From: SAR324 cluster bacterium
GTDB taxonomy: Bacteria; SAR324; NAC60-12
Assembly: GCA_015232315.1 (NCBI GenBank)
Contig: JADFZZ010000030.1
Location: 1 to 62,280, forward strand
DNA: 62,280 bases
Direction of reading: 5' to 3'
Within the stretch, counting starts at the first letter, position 1, and each line of letters starts with the position of its first letter. Of this stretch, positions 55,208-62,280 are shown piece after piece. A model generated the notes under the pieces. It was not told the origin of the DNA, did not search any database, and saw only the letters and a program-made list of their open reading frames with translations. Both the position numbers and the translations under genes were made by a program.

Positions 55208-56350
55208 ATGAATCAGCAATTGAATCGGGAAACAGCAGAAGGACTGCTGCGAAGTCGGCAGTTAGAATCCATGACCATCATGGATATGGTGGATGACATT
55301 ATGGATGATGTCAAAATGACAGAATTTGTGCCAGACTCAGTCTGCCAGATTGATCCGCGAACCGGAGAACTGGTTGTGTATAACTCATCCCGTGCCAAGC
55401 GGATTCATACGACAACCAGCCAGGAGCAGAAAACTACGTCAGAAGAAGTATTCTGTCCCATCTGCAGTGGTCAGAGCACCGGCATTATTGATCTGACCCC
55501 TCAGTCAGAAGGCTTCACCTTCATCAACAAAAACCTGTTTCCAATTCTGCATCCGATGGAGCATCTGCTGGAAGACGCGGTGTCGACCCCCTTGTACGCC
55601 GACCCGTTGCACCACGGCAGGACATCGTATGGTTTTCATTTTTTGCAGTGGACCAGTTCTCTCCATGAACGGGATTGGCACAACATATCGCATGAAGACG
55701 CATTGATCTGCATGGAACGCCTGGCATGCATGGAAAAACAGTTGCTTTATCAAGCCAAGGGATTCATGCCGCCCACCTCGAGTTCCAATAGCGGTCAGCC
55801 AACCTATGGTTATGTTTCGATTATCAAAAATTACGGCCATGAAGCAGGAGCCTCGCTGACTCATGGCCACCAGCAAATTGCCCACAGCAACATCATGCCC
55901 CAGCGTTACTTCAACAATCTTGGTTTTCTAAGCCGCAACAACCGTACTTTTGCAGAATACATGCTGAAGGAAAATCCAGCCAAACTCATGATTCACGATT
56001 ATGGTGCGGCCGTACTACTTGTGCCGTACTTCATGCGACGACCTTATAACATGCTGCTGATCATGAAAGATTTCCACAAACAATATCTTCATGAACTGAA
56101 TCTCGAAGAAAAGACAGCTCTGACCCGGGGACTGCAAGACTCCATCAAGGCCCTGATGACAATCATGCCACAACTGGGAAAACAGCCTGCCTACAACTTG
56201 AACATCAACAATGGTCCGGGAGCAGGATTGTATGTGGAAATTCTGGCGGCAACCCAGATTACCGGAGGCTTTGAGCAGATCGGCCTTTGGGTATGTCAGG
56301 CAAGTCCCTATGACATTGTGAAAACCATTCGGGAAGTGTTGAAATATTGA
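55208..56350 (+). CDS. GalT/HIT-superfamily nucleotidyltransferase-like protein
   Basis: A 380-residue protein resembling galactose-1-phosphate uridylyltransferases and related nucleotide phosphorylases. It has a CPIC zinc-type motif, the segment FTFINKNLFPILHP, then YGHEAGASLTHGHQQIAHS with H219-G-H221-Q at the place of the catalytic HPHxQ. A second half is symmetrical to the first, as in GalT. An earlier frame opening at TTG 55055 is not credible. The ATG at 55208 follows AGGAGGATT. No galactose pathway genes are nearby, so the true substrate is open; ADP-glucose phosphorylase-like activity is an alternative. Confidence 0.72.
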   Translation: MNQQLNRETAEGLLRSRQLESMTIMDMVDDIMDDVKMTEFVPDSVCQIDPRTGELVVYNSSRAKRIHTTTSQEQKTTSEEVFCPICSGQSTGIIDLTPQSEGFTFINKNLFPILHPMEHLLEDAVSTPLYADPLHHGRTSYGFHFLQWTSSLHERDWHNISHEDALICMERLACMEKQLLYQAKGFMPPTSSSNSGQPTYGYVSIIKNYGHEAGASLTHGHQQIAHSNIMPQRYFNNLGFLSRNNRTFAEYMLKENPAKLMIHDYGAAVLLVPYFMRRPYNMLLIMKDFHKQYLHELNLEEKTALTRGLQDSIKALMTIMPQLGKQPAYNLNINNGPGAGLYVEILAATQITGGFEQIGLWVCQASPYDIVKTIREVLKY

Positions 56351-56448
56351 ACAGCAATTTCGCCACGTCTGAAACTGGCGAAACAACGACTATGGCCACT
56401 CTAAACCACCATTTATACAAAATTTTCATCACCCCAGAGTTGCACTGA

Positions 56449-58488
56449 ATGTTCCGGTCACTAACCATAGCCAGCCTTTACAAATATTCCATGCTGGGAC
56501 TGTTGGGTTTGACCTGTGTGCAGCTTGTTTACAGTCAGATTCTGTCATGGCCGGTGATGCTGAGCGGATTGGTGCTGTATGGTTGCATGGTGCTCAATTA
56601 TCAGTCTTCCCGACCGCGATTGAGCGACAGGATTACCGGCGGTTTTCTGATTCCTGTACTCGGTTTCTGTTTGTATCGGGTGATTGTTGAAAAAAATAAT
56701 CCTGTTCAGGAAGCTCTGGTTTTTATCTTTTTTCTGAATGTCATCTGGCAGGGAGGACGCGCCAAACTCGAAGACTACTGGAACCGGCACAGTTTTTTGT
56801 TTCTGCTGAATATCCTGACCACCAACATGAATCTGGACTGGATCAGTTTTCTGTTATTCATCCTGTTCATGATGGTTTCAGTGCCTGTGATGGGGGTGGG
56901 GTTTTTATATCATTATGAAAAAAAATCAGTTTCGTTTGTAGAACAATCCCAGAAACTGCGCTGTCTCCTGCCTGTGCTCAAAGGAACTCCGTTTGTTCTC
57001 GCCGCCGGCTTGCTCCTGTTTTTTCTGATTCCCCGATCCCCCTTTGCCCTTCTGAGCCTATCCCAGAACCGGTCAATTCCCGCAACGGGCTACACCAATC
57101 AGGTGGCCCTTCTTGGCGATGGTGAAATTCAGGTTGATCAACAGGCCATGGTTCGTGTCTATTCGCCAAGTCCTGAATGGGCTGACCGTAATCCGTCCTT
57201 CCGTTTTATCCGGGGAAATACGCTGGACGCGTTTGATGGCAGACGCTGGCATAAAACAGATCCGATGGTCCAGTCTTTCCGACCGGGACAGGAAATCATA
57301 CTTCACCGTGATTCATCTCTGGCAAAGAAAGCTGTGGAGTTGACCTTTCTGCTGGAAGCAACCCTGGACAAGGAATTGTTTGTTCCATGGGGGGAACTGA
57401 TTCATTTCAACCCGGCCAATTTTTATAACACACTTTTGCAGGATGAAAGTGGAAACCTGATCAGAAAAAATATCCGTCAGATTCGAACCAAATATGAGAC
57501 AGGAATATTACCAGAACGTTTTTTCACACGGCTGACCGATGCCCAGAAGGCACGATACCTTCAGATCCCAACAGACTCATGGCAGGGATTTTCTGAATTT
57601 CGCAAATGGGTTGAAACCGTGTTGCCCCAAAACAAGGATGCCACTGAACTGACAAGACTGTTGAAACAGCATTTTGATCAGGAATTCACAGCATCCTACA
57701 TGAATGATTTTTCAGGAGAGGATAAACTGATTTCATTCCTGACACAGGAAAAAAAAGGCCATTGTGAATATTTTGCCTCCGCCGCGGTATTGGCTTTAAG
57801 GTTCAGGGGAATTCCATCCCGCCTGGCCGCAGGATATTCCGGCGGACAATGGAATTCGGTCTCGAATGTTTTGACGTTCAATAATGAACATGCCCATGTG
57901 TGGGTCGAGTATTTTGAAAACCGGCAATGGCATCTGTTTGATCCAACCATTGCCTCCCCCTTGCTACAGATCAATCTGAACTCACCGTCCCTGTGGAAAC
58001 AATATGTGGACGCAATTTCCTTCTGGATCGAAAGTTACATGGTGGATTATACCTTTGACACACAAAAGCAGATCCTTGTTTCCTTGAGTGAAATGGGAAA
58101 AACAGACGCCAACACCGATTCCACCAGCTCATTCTGGTCAGCGGGTTCGTCATTCCGGATTAAAATCATAGTTGCTGGAATAACAGGTTTGCTGGCCACT
58201 TATTGGCTGTTGAGAAAGACAAGAGGGCGTGACCGGAAATTTCAGACCTACCCTTCCGCTTACCGGATGGTTTTGAAACATATGGAATCGATTTATGGTC
58301 AATTTCCCCCTTCCCTTAGCCCGAAAGATATTTTATATACCATTCAGGATCAGATGAGCCCCAATGAACAGGAAGCCGCCCGAACAATCATTGACGCCTA
58401 TTACGCCTTTCGTTATGGACAAAAAGAATTTAAGAATCAAATGCTGACAAACATGTGGCTCAGGGCTGCAAAAACCCCGGATATTTGA
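56449..58488 (+). CDS. TgpA-like membrane transglutaminase-domain protein
   Basis: A 679-residue membrane protein. About six membrane segments in residues 10-195 correspond to the DUF3488 part of the TgpA family. A periplasmic transglutaminase-like cysteine protease domain follows (about 370-510), with the triad C439 (GHCEYFASA), H483 (EHAHVWVEYF) and D498 (HLFDPT). A further membrane segment (about 565-585) precedes a cytoplasmic tail resembling DUF4129. TgpA is essential in Pseudomonas, with poorly known substrates. TgpA genes often accompany a MoxR ATPase and a DUF58 protein; neither is here. The start ATG has no strong ribosome site. The next gene starts 36 bp later. Confidence 0.88.
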   Translation: MFRSLTIASLYKYSMLGLLGLTCVQLVYSQILSWPVMLSGLVLYGCMVLNYQSSRPRLSDRITGGFLIPVLGFCLYRVIVEKNNPVQEALVFIFFLNVIWQGGRAKLEDYWNRHSFLFLLNILTTNMNLDWISFLLFILFMMVSVPVMGVGFLYHYEKKSVSFVEQSQKLRCLLPVLKGTPFVLAAGLLLFFLIPRSPFALLSLSQNRSIPATGYTNQVALLGDGEIQVDQQAMVRVYSPSPEWADRNPSFRFIRGNTLDAFDGRRWHKTDPMVQSFRPGQEIILHRDSSLAKKAVELTFLLEATLDKELFVPWGELIHFNPANFYNTLLQDESGNLIRKNIRQIRTKYETGILPERFFTRLTDAQKARYLQIPTDSWQGFSEFRKWVETVLPQNKDATELTRLLKQHFDQEFTASYMNDFSGEDKLISFLTQEKKGHCEYFASAAVLALRFRGIPSRLAAGYSGGQWNSVSNVLTFNNEHAHVWVEYFENRQWHLFDPTIASPLLQINLNSPSLWKQYVDAISFWIESYMVDYTFDTQKQILVSLSEMGKTDANTDSTSSFWSAGSSFRIKIIVAGITGLLATYWLLRKTRGRDRKFQTYPSAYRMVLKHMESIYGQFPPSLSPKDILYTIQDQMSPNEQEAARTIIDAYYAFRYGQKEFKNQMLTNMWLRAAKTPDI

Positions 58489-58524
58489 TTTTCCGGATCT
58501 CAGTTCAATAGTAGAGAGAGTTCG

Positions 58525-59745
58525 ATGGACATTGGAGAAAAACTATACCCGCATATTTTTGATCAGTTGCGCCAATCGCGGTATACCAAACATATTTCTG
58601 ACAAATCACTGGAAAAACTGCTGATATATTCGGACTTTCGCTGTTACATGAAGAATCGGGTCATTATTCATCAGGGCGAAATCAATCATCATTTGTTTGT
58701 GCTGGTTTCAGGAGCCATCACGGTCAAGGTTGACGGAAATTTTATTTACACCTTACGTCGTAACGGCGACATTTTCGGTGAGATGAGCCTGATCACAGGA
58801 AATCCTTCCAGTGCCCATGTAGAAACCAATGAAGACAGCGATGTGATTGCGATTTCGGCAGAAGTTCTCAAACAGGTTTCTCCAGAAGATGAAACACTGA
58901 TTGAGGACTCACAGGTAGAGATTCGTCTGATTCTGCATGAGTGGTTTTCCAGAATTCTCTCAGAAAAACTGTTTTTAACCTCGGAAAAGGCTAAACTGTA
59001 TGAAGGTTTGAGCCAGCGAATGAAAAAAGACCTGGATAATGCCAAAAAAGTCCAGGAAGAAGTGTTTTATTCCAACCTGCAAAACATACCCGGATTCCAG
59101 TTGCATTTGAAATCAGAATTTGCCAGTGAACTTGGCGGTGATCTGTTCGGTATTTTTCATGTAAAAAAACAGCTTTATGGAATTTTATTGGGAGATGTGA
59201 CAGGCCATGGAACTGCATCAGCACTGCTGGCCCTGAGTACCTGGAATGTCTTTCATGATGAAGCCCTTCATGTGGAACACCCTCTGAAAACCATCACAGC
59301 CGTCAACGCCTCCAGCCTTAAATACATGCCCGACAATTATTTCATCACCGCGTTTTATGGCGTGTATGATTCCTCCAGTCATCAATTGAGATATGTGAAC
59401 GCGGGCCATCATCCCGGCATTTTAATCCGGAATGAGACGATCACCACTATTCCGGTAGCCAAGGGTTTGCCGTTGGGAGTATTTCCCTCTGAAATGTGTA
59501 ATTATCATGAGTTTTCACTTCAGTTGCAGTCGGGAGACCGTCTGGTTCTTTGTACGGATGGCGTGTTTGAATACATGCAGAGTAAGAATGTTAATGGATA
59601 CAATAAATTAATATCCATTCTGGAGGAACATCAACATCTACCCTCAGAAACTCTGAAGGATTTTCTGTATGAGTATGGAAAAAAACTCTTGTCCGATAAA
59701 CAGTATGAAGATGATTTCACCCTGATGATTTTTGATGTTGCCTGA
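58525..59745 (+). CDS. cNMP-binding domain fused to SpoIIE-type PP2C phosphatase
   Basis: A 406-residue soluble protein. The N-terminal CRP-like domain (about 20-140) has the cassette GEMSLITGNPSSA, with Ser where the nucleotide-phosphate Arg normally is. A short coiled coil leads to a SpoIIE/RsbU-type phosphatase (about 185-405), with metal-binding acidic residues in ELGGDLFG, LLGDVTGHG and LVLCTDGVFE, then YEDDFTLMIF at the end. Such phosphatases usually dephosphorylate STAS proteins in partner-switching circuits. The STAS protein at 8390-8698 is a possible but distant target. The ATG follows AGAGAGAGTTCG. It is convergent with the next gene with no spacer at all. Confidence 0.92.
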   Translation: MDIGEKLYPHIFDQLRQSRYTKHISDKSLEKLLIYSDFRCYMKNRVIIHQGEINHHLFVLVSGAITVKVDGNFIYTLRRNGDIFGEMSLITGNPSSAHVETNEDSDVIAISAEVLKQVSPEDETLIEDSQVEIRLILHEWFSRILSEKLFLTSEKAKLYEGLSQRMKKDLDNAKKVQEEVFYSNLQNIPGFQLHLKSEFASELGGDLFGIFHVKKQLYGILLGDVTGHGTASALLALSTWNVFHDEALHVEHPLKTITAVNASSLKYMPDNYFITAFYGVYDSSSHQLRYVNAGHHPGILIRNETITTIPVAKGLPLGVFPSEMCNYHEFSLQLQSGDRLVLCTDGVFEYMQSKNVNGYNKLISILEEHQHLPSETLKDFLYEYGKKLLSDKQYEDDFTLMIFDVA

Positions 59746-61524
59746 TCACAGAAATTCAATACTGCTGATTTGCTTCAATTTCTCTTCATTTTGTTCCATT
59801 TTCGACAACTCCTCAATGATGCGTGATACCGCATGATCATCCAGCTTGAAATGATCAAGCAATATCAGTTTGATCCCCATACCCAGACGAACAAAACCAA
59901 AGGATTTGGAGTGGTTTTCGATCAGAATTTCCAACGCCAATTCAAAATATTCCTGAATACGCTTCACATTGTTGAAGACGATTTTGATATTTTCGGTCGC
60001 ATACGCCACATTGCGTGTTGATTCCTGGCTCGCCTTAGTGATGTTTTCCACCGACTGTTTGATTTGCGTGGCCGCGATGTTTTCGTTTTGAACAGAAAGA
60101 TCAATGGAGTTGTTGATTTTTGAGACCTTGTTGATGATGGAAGTCATATTCTGGGTATGACTCAATGCCTGTAAAATGCCATTCTGCACATGCTCAATCT
60201 GTTGGGCGATTTCGTTGTTGGCCTCAGAAGTTTGCTGTGCCAGTTTTTTCACTTCTTCAGCGACCACCGCAAAACCCTTACCTGCTTCTCCTGCGCTGGC
60301 GGCTTCAATGGTCGCATTGAGCGCAAGCATGTTTGTCTGACTGGCAATGGTATCAATCAGTTTCACAACCCGCCCGATTTGCTTGGCGGTTTCACCCAAC
60401 TGATTCATGGTAGTCAGTGTCTCCTGGGCACTGGCATCCGCCTCTGCTGAAATGTTCATGGCATCTTTGGTGTGCCGGCTGATGGCCCCAAGCGAGTTTG
60501 CCATTTGACGAATTGAAACAGACACCTTGCCGATATTATCAGAAATCTGTTTGGCGTTATCGTTGATTCCCTTCATTTTTTCTGAGCTTTCATCCGCGGC
60601 GGCTATGATCCCGCTGACAGTTCGCTTGATATCATCCACCTGCTCTTTCATATTGGACTGGTTGTCCCGTAGTTCATCCGCACTGGAGCATATTGTGTCG
60701 GCCGCGCTCAGGATTTTGTCAACCATCACAAGGATGTCCGGTTCGGCAATATTTGTTGCCGTATTGAGCCGCCGACTTTTAGGCGGTTGGGGCGCTTCAC
60801 TCATTTTGAAGGTCATGAGTTCTTCAAGTTTCTGCTGAACTGTTTTTGCGCTTTCTGTCATCACCTGCTGATTGCTTCTGATTTCAACAACACCGCCTTC
60901 CACCGATTTTGCGATGTTCGACACCTGATGAACCATGCCCGACAAATCATGCGACAACACATCCAGTGCGAGATACAGGTGATGGGTTCTTTCTGAAATA
61001 TCATTCAGTTCCATCACACTGGTTTCAAAGGGTTGGGGAAGTCGACGACCAGAATCCTCAGAGACGAGCTCCAGAATCTGGCTGATTCGACTTTTGATTC
61101 GTTTTGCCAGTTCATCAATACTGCTCTGATAATCTTCCACGGTGGCATCATCCGAAAAAGCCCAGTCCATGATTGCCAGAAGTTTTTCCAGCAGTCTGGC
61201 GGAGTCTTCATGCAAATCACTCAACTGCGCTCCTGCAAATTCCAGATGACGCTGATCACAAAGTCTACTGAGTTCCAGATAGCCCTCATGCAACACCTGT
61301 AACAGGTGCATTAGAACACGCTCGAGATGATGAATATTTTCTTCATGACGATTGTTCTGAAGCAACAGATAATAACCAAAGCCACCAGATCCCGCGGCAA
61401 TCAAACAAAAAAGCATTCCCAGCCAGGCCAACCAGAGTGGCATGTGAATAAAAAGACCTACGTTCACAAGGAGTCCTCCCAGACACCCGAACACCAATAT
61501 GCCAAAACCTGTTTTATATTTCAT
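59746..61524 (-). CDS. Methyl-accepting chemotaxis protein without periplasmic domain
   Basis: A 592-residue chemoreceptor anchored by two closely spaced membrane segments (about 5-27 and 30-52), with almost no periplasmic loop. A long helical cytoplasmic region (55-270) may be the sensor. The MCP signalling domain has its tip around [19 protein letters not shown]. The C-terminal 60 residues extend past the usual coiled coil, ending [19 protein letters not shown]. Sensing is therefore probably intracellular or membrane-linked. The ATG has AAAGGTTGAC upstream. Its stop codon directly abuts that of the convergent PP2C gene. Confidence 0.92.
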   Translation of the reverse strand: MKYKTGFGILVFGCLGGLLVNVGLFIHMPLWLAWLGMLFCLIAAGSGGFGYYLLLQNNRHEENIHHLERVLMHLLQVLHEGYLELSRLCDQRHLEFAGAQLSDLHEDSARLLEKLLAIMDWAFSDDATVEDYQSSIDELAKRIKSRISQILELVSEDSGRRLPQPFETSVMELNDISERTHHLYLALDVLSHDLSGMVHQVSNIAKSVEGGVVEIRSNQQVMTESAKTVQQKLEELMTFKMSEAPQPPKSRRLNTATNIAEPDILVMVDKILSAADTICSSADELRDNQSNMKEQVDDIKRTVSGIIAAADESSEKMKGINDNAKQISDNIGKVSVSIRQMANSLGAISRHTKDAMNISAEADASAQETLTTMNQLGETAKQIGRVVKLIDTIASQTNMLALNATIEAASAGEAGKGFAVVAEEVKKLAQQTSEANNEIAQQIEHVQNGILQALSHTQNMTSIINKVSKINNSIDLSVQNENIAATQIKQSVENITKASQESTRNVAYATENIKIVFNNVKRIQEYFELALEILIENHSKSFGFVRLGMGIKLILLDHFKLDDHAVSRIIEELSKMEQNEEKLKQISSIEFL

Positions 61525-61841
61525 GTCAACCTTTGAAATGAGAGTGTGGCCAGGGCAATGAATCAGACCTCACAATCGGTTTTGTGATGATTTATATTTA
61601 TAACTTGTTGTCAGCATCCATTAAACGTAATTGTTTTAATACTATCGTCAAGTAAACCTAAAGATTCTGTAGCAACAAATAGTTCATGAAACAATAGAGC
61701 TATAAATTATTCATTATCAATCCGGTTGCATCAATTCTTACTTCCTGCTGATTTTTATTTATCAAAATGATGCTTCCCCCACAAGAGACAAAAACCGCTT
61801 TATTTCATTCATTTGTTATTTGACTTTTAAAAGGAACCCTT
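61525..61841. other. AT-rich divergent intergenic region
   Basis: A 317 bp gap between divergent genes. It is AT-rich and must hold promoters in both directions. On the minus strand TATAAA with a weak TTTAAT box 17 bp upstream is a possible promoter for the chemoreceptor, but the match is poor. No gene is seen. Confidence 0.4.
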
Positions 61842-62243
61842 ATGAAGAACCCAAAATCGCTTGAAACATCCAGAATCAGCATCACCGCTCATTATACCAG
61901 CTATGTCTGGGCTAAAAACAACTTATCACATCCCTTATTGACAACATGGCAGGGAAAAGCTGGATACCACCTACTTGATCCGTTGATGAAACTCGGACGT
62001 TCGCTGGGCATCAATGACCTTGAAACCACGCTCCTCCAACGGCACCATATCATTGATCATCTGCTGGAAAAATTGGTAACTGAGCATCAAGTGAGCCAAA
62101 TTATAGAATTGGCCTGTGGATTATCCGCCAGAGGATATCGATTCATGAAAAAATTCCACCTGTGCAGGTGTATTTTACGCAACCAGTTTAAACTCAAGGA
62201 CATGATGCTTAAACCAGGTTGGATATTCCTGATTCTTTTTTAA
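61842..62243 (+). pseudogene. Truncated LCMT-like (class I SAM) methyltransferase
   Basis: The first 105 residues match the N-terminal part of leucine-carboxyl-methyltransferase-like SAM enzymes: RISITAHYTSYVWAKNNLSH, then the SAM-binding start QIIELACGLSARGYRFMKKF. From about base 62156 the similarity stops and an unrelated 28-residue tail follows to the stop at 62241. The family normally continues for 150 or more residues. Neither alternative frame restores the expected sequence, so an insertion rather than a simple frameshift is likely. The ATG has AAAAGGAACCCTT upstream, so the fragment may still be translated. Confidence 0.7.
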
Positions 62244-62280
62244 GGCCGTCACCGAAGCCAAGGCCACACTCCCTGCCTTA
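62175..62280 (-). CDS. Possible 3' end of a minus-strand gene at the window edge
   Basis: On the minus strand an open frame enters from the right edge and ends at a TAA (62175-62177). Its last residues read NQEYPTWFKHHVLEFKLVA. It starts within the foreign tail of the broken methyltransferase and could be the end of an inserted element's gene, for example a transposase. With only 34 codons visible this may also be chance. Confidence 0.35.
   Translation of the reverse strand, partial: KAGSVALASVTALKKNQEYPTWFKHHVLEFKLVA

Noticed and set aside
62150-62243. Simple frameshift in the methyltransferase
   Set aside because: Both alternative frames soon hit stops and neither restores the expected SAM-fold sequence, so an insertion fits better.

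Overview
This 62 kb window comes from the chromosome of a Gram-negative, proteobacterium-like organism with moderate GC. The evidence is an MltD-type murein transglycosylase, HemJ, RlmJ, lipobox lipoproteins, a TgpA-like transglutaminase and membrane chemoreceptors. The density of hybrid kinases, 7TMR-DISM receptors and dispersed palindromic repeats recalls deltaproteobacteria sensu lato or the SAR324 group, but no marker here fixes the lineage. I saw no rRNA, tRNA or CRISPR array.

Layout. (1) 394-10167, minus strand: a complete chemotaxis operon read in the order GGDEF cyclase, STAS protein, cheW, cheD, cheR, cheB, cheY, cheA, and a soluble MCP/CheZ-like protein with five acidic DLF-type tail motifs. 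(2) 10340-22348: PrsW-like protease, TPR lipoprotein, hemJ, rlmJ, an NIT-CZB chemoreceptor, a GT-C glycosyltransferase, mltD and a large TPR lipoprotein. (3) 22711-26807, minus: a 7TMR-DISM receptor with an RsbW-like ATPase, and a B12/radical-SAM enzyme. (4) 27337-45491: a signalling island with a CheB-CheR hybrid kinase, a CHASE hybrid kinase, a lone receiver, two REC-cNMP kinases with different catalytic cores, and two tandem histidine kinase plus STAS/SEC14-like (DUF7793-like) modules. (5) 45660-52467: an M14-like peptidase, a nucleotidyltransferase-PLP fusion with a GNAT-like partner, an acyltransferase and an iron alcohol dehydrogenase. (6) 52573-62280: a CZB chemoreceptor, a GalT-like enzyme, a TgpA-like transglutaminase, a cNMP-PP2C phosphatase, a membrane chemoreceptor, and a methyltransferase broken close to the right edge.

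The genes describe a heavily signalling-oriented region. Three transducers of the MCP type could feed the CheA/CheW/CheY system. CheB, CheR and CheD adapt it, and the last gene of the operon may dephosphorylate or sequester CheY. A CRP-like domain is fused to four different outputs (GGDEF, HisKA kinase, CheA-like kinase, PP2C). STAS, RsbW-like ATPase and PP2C proteins suggest partner-switching in addition to phosphorelay.

Intergenic DNA is unusually rich in repeats: a 253 bp MITE-like element whose right end supplies a promoter -35 box, a related nested palindrome, many GGGCGACC palindromes, and GTAGAGACG-type palindromes. Several of these sit exactly at gene ends and supply the stop codon or an extra protein tail.
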